A stretch of DNA of 64,000 bases from Bacteroidota bacterium. GTDB taxonomy: Bacteria; Bacteroidota; Bacteroidia; Chitinophagales; Chitinophagaceae. Where the stretch lies: NCBI GenBank assembly GCA_023423405.1, contig JAFAFR010000043.1, positions 310,001 to 374,000 on the forward strand, in the 5' to 3' direction. The notes below the pieces were generated by a model that saw nothing but the letters and a program-made list of their open reading frames with translations, was not told where the DNA came from and did no database searches. The position numbers were made by a program, and so were the translations under genes. Below are positions 33,575 through 42,944 of the stretch, one piece after another; position 1 is the first letter of the stretch, and every line of letters begins with the position of its first letter.

Positions 33575-36500
33575 CTACAGGATCAGGTTGATGGATCCCT
33601 TCTTCACAATTTTCCTTCCGTCCATCAGCGTGATTTCGCACACATACATGTACACACCGCTTGGTTGCACCTTGCCATTCCATTTACCGTCCCAGGCAGC
33701 GGCCGGATTGCTCGATTGGGCAATCTTTTGTCCCCACTGGTTGAAGATCATCATATCCATGTCCCTGATGCCGGAGCCGTTGATACGGATCACATCGTTC
33801 TTACCGTCACCGTTAGGCGTAATGGCATTCGGAATAACGATATTGTCTTCATAGGTGGTGCCGGTTACGGAGCCGGAAGCAAGGTCCTTACAGGTTCCTG
33901 TGCTGCGTACAATAATGGTCACCGACTGACCCGGCTGCATACCGCCTACGGTATGCGTAAGGCCTGTGGCGCCGGAGGACGGAATGTTCCAGGTACTACC
34001 GCCATCTGTCGACACTTCATATCCCCTGGCGTTAGCAGCGGCAGGCCATTCGAAGGTGACGCTGTTGAAGCTTACCTCTTTCACCCTGGGCTGCGGTGCA
34101 TCTGCTACCACGAATACGGTGATGGTTGTTTTCGAGCTGTCCACGCATCCGTCTGTTCCGATGCCCTGCAGCAGCACGTCGTACATACCCGGCTCGCTGT
34201 AGTGGTGGCTGGTATCCTGTTTGTTGGCGGTGTTGCCATCGCCAAAGCTCCAGTTCCAGCGATCGATGATTACACCCGGTTGCAGGTCGGTTACGGTTCC
34301 GCTGAAGAAAGCGGTATCTGTTTCACATCCTGCGAACTGTACATTGTATCCGATCAGCGGTGCGTTCACCACTTTCAGGTTCACTTTTCCTTCGACGGCG
34401 TTGTCGCATCCATCGGGGTTGTTACCGGCACGGTAAGTACCGCTTACAGGGATCACAAAATCACCGGTGTTCTTCATAGTAAGATCCTGGTCGAGCGTGA
34501 ACACATAGTATTCACGGAAATCCACTTCAATGGTGTCGGCTGGAACCGGGTTGAGCTGCGTGATATCCGAGCCTGGGGTCAGTCCGCTTACAGCGCCGGT
34601 ATGCCATTGCAGCATGTTCGGGATCACGGGCAGGGTTACAGAAGGCCTGAACGGTGTATTCACACAGGTATAGGTATTGGCATTGCCACTGGTGTTGAAC
34701 ACATTGTGGACGCCCTTGTCACCAATTTCAACCCTCGGCAGCTTCATGCCCACGTTGTAGAAATGGGCGCCGTTTCCAACAAAGGAAGCAGTGGCGCTGA
34801 ATGTGGTATCGCATTCTATTTTACCAACGACATTCGCTGCATCCCACTGCTTCACGGCTACGGAATAACCGGCCATCTGCGGGTGATCGAACACTTTGGT
34901 GAAATCGCTGCTGCCATCCACTTTCAGGGAAGAAAGGCCGGTGGTGGGCACAATGATCACCAGGTAATTCTTAAAGCTGACAGCGTCATAGGGATCCATT
35001 GATTTGGTGCGCATGAACTGGGCAGACTTCACACCGTTGCCGAGTGCGGTCAGATAGGTCATGCCTTCCTGGACATAACCCATATTACCACCGCCAGGCG
35101 TATAGAAATCATTGCCACAGGAACTGAAATAGGGATTGAACATGGCCACCATCACCGGCTGAGAAGCTTCGATGTGATCGGATGTATTGCTCACAAATTC
35201 ATACCAGCTTCCGGTTTTTCCGGTAAGCTCCACGCCGTTGCGTTTTACTACGGTAGCAGGATCTTTCACCAGTACGCGGTAGATCTGGAACACGGGCTGC
35301 TCAAGGCCGATCCGTGTATAGTTGGGCGATGTAAGGAAATGACGTCCCCAGCCCTGGTCGGGGAAGTTTTGTTGCATCAGCGGTGAATTACCGCCTCCGT
35401 TGAAAATAGTCTCATCACAGTAAATACCGGTTCCGCCTGATCCGGAGAACACGGCTATGGGATGACATTTTCCTTCGCTGTTCGATACGGATACTACGGT
35501 TGTTCCGGAAATCTCATAATACTCGTACCCTTCATCGTAGGTGTTGGGATTATGACGTTCCTTAAACGCGCCCATCACCTGGTACACATCTCCCCTGTTC
35601 AGGGTTACCCGGAAGGGTTTGCCGGCTTCGCGTCCGCCTTTGGTGGGAACGGAAGGCGTTATTTCGACTACGGTATTGTCGTGGTCGGCGATGATATTCA
35701 TCCAGGATGTGCCCGATTCAGAATAGCCTGAGCTTTGGCGGTAACCCAATGCCGTATAGGTATAACCGTAAGTACCGGTGGGGAGCACCATATTGTGCGC
35801 ATACACTCCATTGTCCAGCACGGCATGCACGGAAATGGGACTGGTGCTTTCTACCAGTATGCCACGGTGATAAAGCCCTTCATCGAGGAGACGGGCATCG
35901 CTCACACCGGTTTTCGGAATTTCATCGGAGTATACAATTTCACCAGCTCCTATGGTATATACTTTTTTGAACGAAGTGCCATTGACGCTTACGGCAACCG
36001 TGGCCGGGGCGTCTGCTGCAAGCACCAGGCGTAACCTTTGGTTGTTGGCGGATTTGAAATCCTGCATGGCGCCATAGGGAACCCAGAACCGCGTTCCTTT
36101 ATTGGAACTGTCGGCCGAAGTGGTGATCTCGGGTTGTGCAGGGATCTTGCCATCGCTCATACCAGTGAAGCGGTCGATATACTGCAGGCTGGAATCTGTT
36201 ACAAAATTGCTGATCGAATCCAGCAGGCCCTTGCCGCTGGCAACCCATGCGCTGCTGTTGTCTGTTTTACCCAGCTTCACGGTCGATTCAACCGGGATGT
36301 TGCGCATCCAGGGATCGAGGTAGAACAGTTGGTAGTCATATTTATAATCGCCTGTTCCGCTAACGGTTGCCTTGGTATAGAAGTACATGGATTGCTCCGC
36401 TGCATTCAGTCCCTCCGGTAACACACCGGTATAACGCTGCAGTGTAATGTTCTGCGGCACGGCTTCGCCGGCGGGCCAGCTTATTTTGGCAACAGTGTCT

Positions 36501-39500
36501 GTTCCCATCAGGAAGGCCTGCGTGGTTCCTGCGGCGGGGCTTGCCGGGATGCCTGTGAGTACGGGCGGCGCAACGGTGGGCTGGAATTCATAGGCGCCGA
36601 GGTCGGGCACGCCTGCTTCCAGTGTAACGGCACGCGGGTTGCCATTGATGTCCTTGTCGTTGCCGGGGATCTGGATACCACGTCCCTGCATGGCCCATGC
36701 GTCTGCATTGGCAGCATCGGGCGCGGGGTTTTCTTCTGAAAGGAAGGCAGGCTTATAGCTGATGGAGTTCAGGTCGTTGTAGTACATGTTCTGCCATTCA
36801 GCAAGGGTCTTGAAGTACTTCTCGAAAGTAGTGTACTGCGGACCCATGTAGATGAGATTTTCACCTGTAGTGTAGAGCAGGTTATAATCGCTCTTCACAT
36901 AGTCTACGTTGTAATTGTGGTATTCTGCGGGTCCGCCGCCGGTGTTGGCCACCACGTTGTTGGTGAAGGTGGCACCTCCGGCGTCCATATAGTACTGGTG
37001 GTCAAAGTAAGCGGCATAGTGCATTACGCCGGTAGAACTGTTCACCAGGGTATTGTTCTGGTAGTCGGTGAACCTGGCATTTGCACTGTAGAGGGCGGCG
37101 GAGTTCACCTGCCATTCGCTGGTGCCGCTGCCCAGCACGCTTACCACGTTGTTCACCACGCGCAGGTTTGCCGACATATTCACGTTGAGGCCCACCAGGC
37201 TGCCGGTCATAAAGTTCCGGGCTATGATGCGGTTGCCGGAGATGTCGGCCTTGTCGTTTTGTTCTGCCCTGATCTCGTTCAGGTTGATGCCGTACACGTT
37301 TCCGCCGGTTTCTTTTGTATAAGCAGTTATGATCTTATTACCGCTGACAATGGTTTTTCCTTTGCCGAAGCTGGCATCGATACCTGCCACGCCCTGCTTC
37401 CAGCCATAAGATTCATAGTCGGTTTTGATCTCGAAATCGTTGTTCTTCACCACCAGGTTGTTGGTGTAAGAAGTGTAGGCGCCAATATAATATACCTCCC
37501 TGAACGTATTGTTTTCTATCTGCAGGCTGTCGGCAGGTTTGTTGGCCGTATAACCCTTGATATAAATACCATAGGCGCTCTTGTTGAAGGTGTTGCCTGC
37601 GATGCGGATGTTTTTGCCGGAGAAATTGGTCTCGGCAAATATGCCCGCACTCAGGGTATTGGCATCAAATACAGTGGCGCCATTGAACACACAACCTTCA
37701 AACAGGTCGTTGGATGCAATATTGGCCAGCTCTACAATACGCCCGATGGTGGGTGAAGAAGTTTTGAAGCTGATCTTTTTGAACTGGATATAGGCGGCGC
37801 TGTCGAGGCGCAGTACATAGTTTTTCAGCGGATCGCTGCTTTCAAAGCCCAGCTCCACTTTGCTGGCGTCGCCGCTTTCGCTTTGGAATACAACTGTGTT
37901 AACAGCAGAGGTGCCGGAAATAGCGGCAATGCGCAACTGCTCTTCGTAAACGCCGTCTTTCACGTTAAACACCACGGGACCTGCAATTCCACAGGAGATC
38001 GCCGCAATGGCATCACTGAAAGAGTTGAAGTTTTTGGTGCCTTCCGGATCGGTGGCTGCTGTTTTATCGATGGTATAAGTGCCAGCCGGGAAGGGAAGCC
38101 CGCTTACGATGGAAGTTACCTGCGAATACACTGCGTTGCCACCGTTGCAGCTCAGGGCTGCGCGGTAATACACGGTTCCGGTTTGGCTCACCGTGCTGAA
38201 AGCAGGATAGAGCAATGGATCGCTGATATTGGTCCAGGGGCCGCTTGCCGCAGGAGCCGACTGCCATTGATAGGTAAGTCCGCTGCCCACGTCGTAACCG
38301 CGCAGGTTCAGCATAATGGGTTTATCAGGACAGGTGGAATTGCCCACGCTGGTGAAAGCCTCACCGGGATTGGAATTCGTTTGACAGGCAGGCAGCGCGA
38401 ATTCATAAGCGCCCATATCAGGCTGGGTTTTGCTGCGCTCTGCATTGTCAAAATCGGCCGCCACATCCACACCGGTACCCTTGTCGTTCAGTATGGCCGA
38501 AGTGGGTTTGAAATCGAAGGTGGACGCCGCCTGGAAACCGGGATCAGTGGCCAGGGAATGCTCGTCCTGCTTGGCAGCCGCTTTCCAGTCGGCCAGTGTC
38601 TGGTATTCTTCCGTACCGATCTGGCCAGTGTAGAAGAAACCGCTGGATGGAATGAAAAAGTCGTTGTAGTCGCTGGTGAAAAATTCAGGTGTTTCTTCCA
38701 GTGCGATGCAATATTTTTTGCCATCGCCACCACGGTGGATCGATACGATATTGTTCACGAACTGTGCCGCAGAAACGGCGCTGGTATAGAACATGCCAAT
38801 GGTAGTGCCGGTGGCTTTACTCTCGGCCCAGTCGAGCGAAATGGTATTGTGATAGAAATACGCGGCGCTGGATCCGAAATTGGTGATGCCGGTAATATTT
38901 CCCTGGCCCTTGATATCGTAGATCAGGTTATTGGCAATGATGTTTTCGCTGCCGATCTCGGCATCTGTATTACCAATATGGATACCGGTGGTGGGATTGG
39001 TAGAAAGCAGTTCGCCGTCTTTCAGCGCATGGATCCTGTTGCGAAGGATGCGCATGTTGATGTTCAACTGGTTGGTTTGAATGCCCCGCAGCGCCTCCCA
39101 CTGGTAGCTTTCGGTGCGGGTGGGGCGGGTCACATCGTTCCCTTCAATCAGGGTATTGTTGGTGTAGGTAACGTAAATACCTGTATAATAAAAATCGAGG
39201 ACCTTGTTGTTGATGATCTGGTTGTTCTGGTTGGCCATATCGTAGCTGCCGGCGATCACAATGGAATAGCTGCCGCCCGTAACGGTATTGCCTTCAAAAC
39301 GGTTGTTGTCCGACAAGGTGCGGCCGGAACCAACGGGATAGCCGGCGCTGGCGCCAATGAGGATACCAGTGAAATTATAACTGGTAGTGTGCAGGTTCAG
39401 GTTGATGCGGCAGTTGAGGATATTGTTGTAATCGGCATCGCTGTCCAGCAGCACACCCACACCGTATTCCCAGTCGTTCTGTGCAAGCGCTGTAATGGTA

Positions 39501-40759
39501 AGGTTATCGAAGGTCACATAGTCGGCGCCGCGCAGGCGGATCACAGCGGCATTGCTTTCCTCACTGGCACTGAATTGTATGGTAGCACCGTTTCCGTTAA
39601 ACCGAATGGTATTGGTGGCGGAGGTACCGAAAACGGGATCCATGGTCAGTTGCTCTGTATAGGGCGTGCCGGTATTTACCACGTCGAATATAACCGGGCC
39701 GTTGATGCCGCACTGGATATGGTTGTAGGCATCGTTAAAGCTTTTGAATTCACCGGGGCCAGGATTGGTAAGGCTGTTGTTGATGGTGAAAGTGCCGCTC
39801 ACCCCGGCCGACCGGCTGATGGTTACCAGGTCGGATGTATCTGATACTGCGCTCTTGCTGCAGGTTACAATAGCGCGGTATTGGGTATTGTCTAAAACGC
39901 TTACGGTAAAAGTATCTTTTATGGCGCCGTCGAGATCCGCCCAGGTGGTGCCATCGGGTGACGACTGCCATTGGTAGGTCATGCCGGTAGCTGCGGTGGT
40001 ACCGTCGAGCGACAGCAGGATCCTTTCGCCCGGTTTGCAAAGGGTGGCGCTTGCTGCTTTTGCCGATCCGGCATCCGGTTTACCGTCACACTCGGGTGGC
40101 GCGGTCTTCCAGGTGAAAGTGAAATTGGGGCGGGTAGTGCCGGTTCCAATTTCAGCGGTGGTGGCAACGGAACAGAAACCAGGCTGGTCGTTTCTGCCGT
40201 GGCTGTGTGAAGCAGTAAAGCCCAGATCGGTGGTCCAGGCTACAGTGGGGTTAAAACTTTGCATATCGAAAAAGCGGTTCCCGCCGTTGGTACAGATCTC
40301 TATCAGCAGGTTGGAAGTTCCGTCCCATAGGAAATTATCGGGAAAGACGAAATTGTTCACGCCAAGTTCCGGTACAAATTCGCCGGACGTATAATGTACG
40401 GCTCCCTGCGGCTCCCAGGAATCGGCTTTCAGTTCATTGACTGTTGTGTTGGAAAGCCGGATGGTATAAGCGGGAACATAGGAGACGCCGTTGAGCGCCG
40501 TAACGTTGAATTTAATGCCGGCGAGGTATCCCCTTGTCATGCCTGCGGCTGTCAGTTCGGATGCCCGGATCAGGAATTGGGACCGGGTGCCCTCAAAATT
40601 GGCGGGCAGGGGTGCCGGAAACTGGGTGCCGCTGTTCCCGGTGGTACCGGAACCGATGGTATAATCGGTTTGGGCTTGCAGGGGCGACAGTTGACCAAGA
40701 ATTGCCAGTAGAACCAGAACGAAGGCCCGGAACAGGGCAGGGACATGACTTTTTCCCAT
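33575..40759 (-). CDS. Giant (2394 aa) beta-helix, IgGFc-binding-like and PKD protein with T9SS type B sorting domain
   Basis: Begins at MGKSHVPALFRAFVLVLLAI with a signal peptide ending PLQAQ; the frame runs further upstream but without a signal. In order: a beta-sandwich start, an Ig-like domain (YQWQSSPDGTTWADL) and a first parallel beta-helix of NosD-like repeats (NNRFEGNTVTGGSYSIVIAG, NNTLIEGNDVTRPTR). Then come a second Ig-like domain (TYQWQSAPAASGPWTN), a second beta-helix (NNTFREVYYIGAYTSYTNNL) and the shared IgGFc-like module (GTRFWVPYGAMQDF, PIAVFSGSGGTGIYC, FPDQGWGRHFLTSP). One PKD (WNWSFGDGNTAN), a fibronectin-III-like stretch (ARGYEVSTDGGSTW) and the type B sorting domain (PNAITPNGDGKNDVIRING, MIFNQWGQKIAQS, GVYMYVCEITL) close it. 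The beta-helices suggest glycan binding or cleavage, but no catalytic site was identified. Confidence 0.83.
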   Translation of the reverse strand: MGKSHVPALFRAFVLVLLAILGQLSPLQAQTDYTIGSGTTGNSGTQFPAPLPANFEGTRSQFLIRASELTAAGMTRGYLAGIKFNVTALNGVSYVPAYTIRLSNTTVNELKADSWEPQGAVHYTSGEFVPELGVNNFVFPDNFLWDGTSNLLIEICTNGGNRFFDMQSFNPTVAWTTDLGFTASHSHGRNDQPGFCSVATTAEIGTGTTRPNFTFTWKTAPPECDGKPDAGSAKAASATLCKPGERILLSLDGTTAATGMTYQWQSSPDGTTWADLDGAIKDTFTVSVLDNTQYRAIVTCSKSAVSDTSDLVTISRSAGVSGTFTINNSLTNPGPGEFKSFNDAYNHIQCGINGPVIFDVVNTGTPYTEQLTMDPVFGTSATNTIRFNGNGATIQFSASEESNAAVIRLRGADYVTFDNLTITALAQNDWEYGVGVLLDSDADYNNILNCRINLNLHTTSYNFTGILIGASAGYPVGSGRTLSDNNRFEGNTVTGGSYSIVIAGSYDMANQNNQIINNKVLDFYYTGIYVTYTNNTLIEGNDVTRPTRTESYQWEALRGIQTNQLNINMRILRNRIHALKDGELLSTNPTTGIHIGNTDAEIGSENIIANNLIYDIKGQGNITGITNFGSSAAYFYHNTISLDWAESKATGTTIGMFYTSAVSAAQFVNNIVSIHRGGDGKKYCIALEETPEFFTSDYNDFFIPSSGFFYTGQIGTEEYQTLADWKAAAKQDEHSLATDPGFQAASTFDFKPTSAILNDKGTGVDVAADFDNAERSKTQPDMGAYEFALPACQTNSNPGEAFTSVGNSTCPDKPIMLNLRGYDVGSGLTYQWQSAPAASGPWTNISDPLLYPAFSTVSQTGTVYYRAALSCNGGNAVYSQVTSIVSGLPFPAGTYTIDKTAATDPEGTKNFNSFSDAIAAISCGIAGPVVFNVKDGVYEEQLRIAAISGTSAVNTVVFQSESGDASKVELGFESSDPLKNYVLRLDSAAYIQFKKISFKTSSPTIGRIVELANIASNDLFEGCVFNGATVFDANTLSAGIFAETNFSGKNIRIAGNTFNKSAYGIYIKGYTANKPADSLQIENNTFREVYYIGAYTSYTNNLVVKNNDFEIKTDYESYGWKQGVAGIDASFGKGKTIVSGNKIITAYTKETGGNVYGINLNEIRAEQNDKADISGNRIIARNFMTGSLVGLNVNMSANLRVVNNVVSVLGSGTSEWQVNSAALYSANARFTDYQNNTLVNSSTGVMHYAAYFDHQYYMDAGGATFTNNVVANTGGGPAEYHNYNVDYVKSDYNLLYTTGENLIYMGPQYTTFEKYFKTLAEWQNMYYNDLNSISYKPAFLSEENPAPDAANADAWAMQGRGIQIPGNDKDINGNPRAVTLEAGVPDLGAYEFQPTVAPPVLTGIPASPAAGTTQAFLMGTDTVAKISWPAGEAVPQNITLQRYTGVLPEGLNAAEQSMYFYTKATVSGTGDYKYDYQLFYLDPWMRNIPVESTVKLGKTDNSSAWVASGKGLLDSISNFVTDSSLQYIDRFTGMSDGKIPAQPEITTSADSSNKGTRFWVPYGAMQDFKSANNQRLRLVLAADAPATVAVSVNGTSFKKVYTIGAGEIVYSDEIPKTGVSDARLLDEGLYHRGILVESTSPISVHAVLDNGVYAHNMVLPTGTYGYTYTALGYRQSSGYSESGTSWMNIIADHDNTVVEITPSVPTKGGREAGKPFRVTLNRGDVYQVMGAFKERHNPNTYDEGYEYYEISGTTVVSVSNSEGKCHPIAVFSGSGGTGIYCDETIFNGGGNSPLMQQNFPDQGWGRHFLTSPNYTRIGLEQPVFQIYRVLVKDPATVVKRNGVELTGKTGSWYEFVSNTSDHIEASQPVMVAMFNPYFSSCGNDFYTPGGGNMGYVQEGMTYLTALGNGVKSAQFMRTKSMDPYDAVSFKNYLVIIVPTTGLSSLKVDGSSDFTKVFDHPQMAGYSVAVKQWDAANVVGKIECDTTFSATASFVGNGAHFYNVGMKLPRVEIGDKGVHNVFNTSGNANTYTCVNTPFRPSVTLPVIPNMLQWHTGAVSGLTPGSDITQLNPVPADTIEVDFREYYVFTLDQDLTMKNTGDFVIPVSGTYRAGNNPDGCDNAVEGKVNLKVVNAPLIGYNVQFAGCETDTAFFSGTVTDLQPGVIIDRWNWSFGDGNTANKQDTSHHYSEPGMYDVLLQGIGTDGCVDSSKTTITVFVVADAPQPRVKEVSFNSVTFEWPAAANARGYEVSTDGGSTWNIPSSGATGLTHTVGGMQPGQSVTIIVRSTGTCKDLASGSVTGTTYEDNIVIPNAITPNGDGKNDVIRINGSGIRDMDMMIFNQWGQKIAQSSNPAAAWDGKWNGKVQPSGVYMYVCEITLMDGRKIVKKGSINLIL

Positions 40760-40918
40760 AGATGCAGTAATTTGTTTGTTTTGGCGACGAATTTCAATGG
40801 CCGCAAACAGGCTTCCTTCCGGCAGCATGTTGAGCGGCTTTTCATATGCATTCTCCGGTATGACACCGAACGGGAAAAAATGGGTGACAAACTTTGAGCA
40901 GGATTCGGTAACAGGCAA

Positions 40919-40942
40919 TAAAAAAACCGCCCGGGGGCGGTT
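40919..40942 (-). terminator. Intrinsic terminator of the sigma/FecR/SusCD operon
   Basis: Minus-strand hairpin AACCGCCC-CC-GGGCGGTT followed by a T-run, 25 bases after the collagen-like lipoprotein gene. It separates this operon from the giant beta-helix gene on the same strand. Confidence 0.82.
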
Positions 40943-40966
40943 CTGGTATTCATAGTTGATCCTGGA

Positions 40967-41521
40967 TCAGTTTTTTAAGCCCAGGGCAGCTTTCACTTCA
41001 TCGTAATTGTTCCAGTTGATGCTTTGGCGATCGGCAGCAGTTCCGCCCGGAATCAGGATATAACGGAAGGGAATATCTGATAACCGGTAGTTGGCCAGGA
41101 GGGCAATGAGGTTTTCGGCATATACCGGGTCGATGGTCAGATAGGGATCAGACGCTGTCGGTTCTTCCAGAAAGAATCCCGGGTTGATAACTGCAGGCAG
41201 GGGAAATACAATGGGCTGTTCCGCTGTGCCCAGGTTTACGTAAACTTTGATGGATCCGCTGTTCAGGATCTCTTTGGTGAGGCTGGGGGCGGCAAGTTCT
41301 CCATAACCTGTTTCGTCGAAGGTAGTGGTTGTCCATTCTGAATAGATCACATTCGCGGTTCCGGTTTCACCCTGCGGGCCCTGGGCGCCGGCGGCTCCTG
41401 CAGGTCCTTGCGCTCCAGCAGGTCCCTGAGGACCGGCATCGCCTTCTTTGGAGCAGGAGCTCAGGGTAAGCATAAGGGCCAGCATTCCAAGGCCGGTCGT
41501 TTTGAAGATCAATCCTTTCAT
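40967..41521 (-). CDS. Collagen-like triple-repeat lipoprotein
   Basis: 184 residues. A lipobox ends at C23 (LMLTLSSCSK). Residues 27-54 are an uninterrupted run of about nine Gly-X-Y triplets (GDAGPQGPAGAQGPAGAAG and onward). A globular ~125-residue domain follows with TANVIYSEWTTTTFDETGYG, VYVNLGTAEQPIVFPLP and FRYILIPGGTAADRQSIN. Short collagen-like stems joined to this kind of domain occur in many Bacteroidota lipoproteins of unknown function; the stem may trimerise or simply space the head from the membrane. It is the last gene of the SusCD operon and is directly followed by the terminator, so it is probably part of the same surface complex. Confidence 0.8.
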   Translation of the reverse strand: MKGLIFKTTGLGMLALMLTLSSCSKEGDAGPQGPAGAQGPAGAAGAQGPQGETGTANVIYSEWTTTTFDETGYGELAAPSLTKEILNSGSIKVYVNLGTAEQPIVFPLPAVINPGFFLEEPTASDPYLTIDPVYAENLIALLANYRLSDIPFRYILIPGGTAADRQSINWNNYDEVKAALGLKN

Positions 41522-41565
41522 TTTTCTTGTTTTAATGGTTTGTTATGTATTCTTAAATCGATGAA

Positions 41566-42924
41566 TCAATACAGTTCCCAGTTGAACCAGGTTCTTGCGT
41601 CTTTTGCGCTCACCATATCGTAGCTGTTGGCTCCCGTCTGGATCACATAAAATCCTTCGGGTATGGTCAGTTCCAGCATGGATTGCCGCATGGCCGCTCC
41701 TGATTTTGCATCGGGTGCATCGCCGGCGGTAACAGGTGTAAGGCCGTTTGCCTCGCGATAGGCCGTCATATCGGTGAATATAACGGTGCCGCCTGGTTGA
41801 AGCGCCGGGCTGACGAAATAGCCATAGACACCTTCTATATCATCCTGCGCTTCGGTGAGGTAGGCTGTGATCAGGCGATCTGTTGAAGGTGTGCTTCCCG
41901 GTATATAACCCATCAGGTAGAACCGTGTGCTGCTGCCGATCTGCGTATAATCACCCTGCCATTCGTGAACAATACCATAAGAGGCATACCAGAGGCTGCC
42001 GGCGTTGAGCGCTGCATTCCGCCAGCGGCGGTAGGCGCCCGCGTCCACCACAATGGGGCTGCTGGCGGCGCTGATGGATGCCTGCTTGCCATTGGTGCGG
42101 AATACCACGGTTTGCGTGGCATCGTCCCAGTGCAGGTCTTCCAGCTTTTCAATGGTAATGCCGTTAATGGTAACCGGTTCGTTGAGCACGGTTTCGGCAT
42201 CCGCATAGTGATAAGCGGCCATCGTGATATTCACCCCGCCCGAAGGAGAATAGGAACTGAACCTGATCTGGCGGTTGTAGTGATTGATCGCAATATCGCA
42301 TACATCACTACCGTCTACCTGCATGCGCGTAAAATAGGTGGAGAATTTCTGCAGCGACATCGTGGCCTCGATATTTTCCTGCCACTTATGCTCTGTCCAT
42401 TTTTCCGCTTCCTCGCGGGTAGCTGCGCGAAAAATGCCTGTGCTCCTGTTGAACCGTCCTTTCAGTCGAAGGTAACCGGAGCTTACACTGTCCAGGGCAA
42501 ATTCAAAATCCGTCAGTAGCCCCTGGCCGTCTTCGCCGCCATTCACCGAGCCCTGTGGGTCGGCGGGCAAATGCACATACGAATAGGTGTCGAACAGCAG
42601 CGACGGTTGCTGCAACCCTTTCAGGCGATAACCGCTTTCTGCGAAGACGCCTGAAGATACCGTATCGAAGTCGCTGTACATCTTTACGCGGTTGTTGCCG
42701 TCGAACTGCATGTAGTAATTAAAAACCGGTCCGGCCTGGCTGGTAACAGTACCTACCCATCCGTTTTCTGCGGCCAGCAGCACCTGCTGCGCATTTTGCA
42801 GGTAGGCCTCCATACGCTGGTCGGGCGACTCGTCAAAAACATCTGTCTCTTTCCGGCACGACGACAAAGCAGCCACCAGCAACAGCGCGGCACCAACGAT
42901 CTTTTTATAATAGCTTGTTTTCAT
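41566..42924 (-). CDS. DUF4302 family lipoprotein
   Basis: 452 residues with a lipobox at C23 (VAALSSCRK). The sequence shows the DUF4302 pattern: LQNAQQVLLAAENGWVGTV, YYMQFDGNNRVKMYSDFD, SYRLKGLQQPSLLFDTYSY-like, DFEFALDSVSSGYLRLKGRF and SIVVDAGAYRRWR-like. DUF4302 proteins are exposed lipoproteins usually encoded after SusC/SusD together with the zinc metallohydrolase lipoprotein, as here. The role is unknown; accessory ligand binding is a reasonable inference. It is followed 44 bases later by the collagen-like lipoprotein gene. Confidence 0.85.
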   Translation of the reverse strand: MKTSYYKKIVGAALLLVAALSSCRKETDVFDESPDQRMEAYLQNAQQVLLAAENGWVGTVTSQAGPVFNYYMQFDGNNRVKMYSDFDTVSSGVFAESGYRLKGLQQPSLLFDTYSYVHLPADPQGSVNGGEDGQGLLTDFEFALDSVSSGYLRLKGRFNRSTGIFRAATREEAEKWTEHKWQENIEATMSLQKFSTYFTRMQVDGSDVCDIAINHYNRQIRFSSYSPSGGVNITMAAYHYADAETVLNEPVTINGITIEKLEDLHWDDATQTVVFRTNGKQASISAASSPIVVDAGAYRRWRNAALNAGSLWYASYGIVHEWQGDYTQIGSSTRFYLMGYIPGSTPSTDRLITAYLTEAQDDIEGVYGYFVSPALQPGGTVIFTDMTAYREANGLTPVTAGDAPDAKSGAAMRQSMLELTIPEGFYVIQTGANSYDMVSAKDARTWFNWELY

Positions 42925-42944
42925 GTATTTGTATTCCGGTGGTC

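Noticed and set aside
33482..35002. A 506-codon plus-strand frame opposite the end of the same gene
   Set aside because: Antisense shadow of the type B sorting and IgGFc-like domains; no start context or family.
37883..39844. A 653-codon plus-strand open frame opposite the giant beta-helix gene
   Set aside because: It is antisense to a well-supported gene with a signal peptide and domains; its translation is Gly/Val/Ile/His-rich with no recognisable motif, as expected for a shadow frame.
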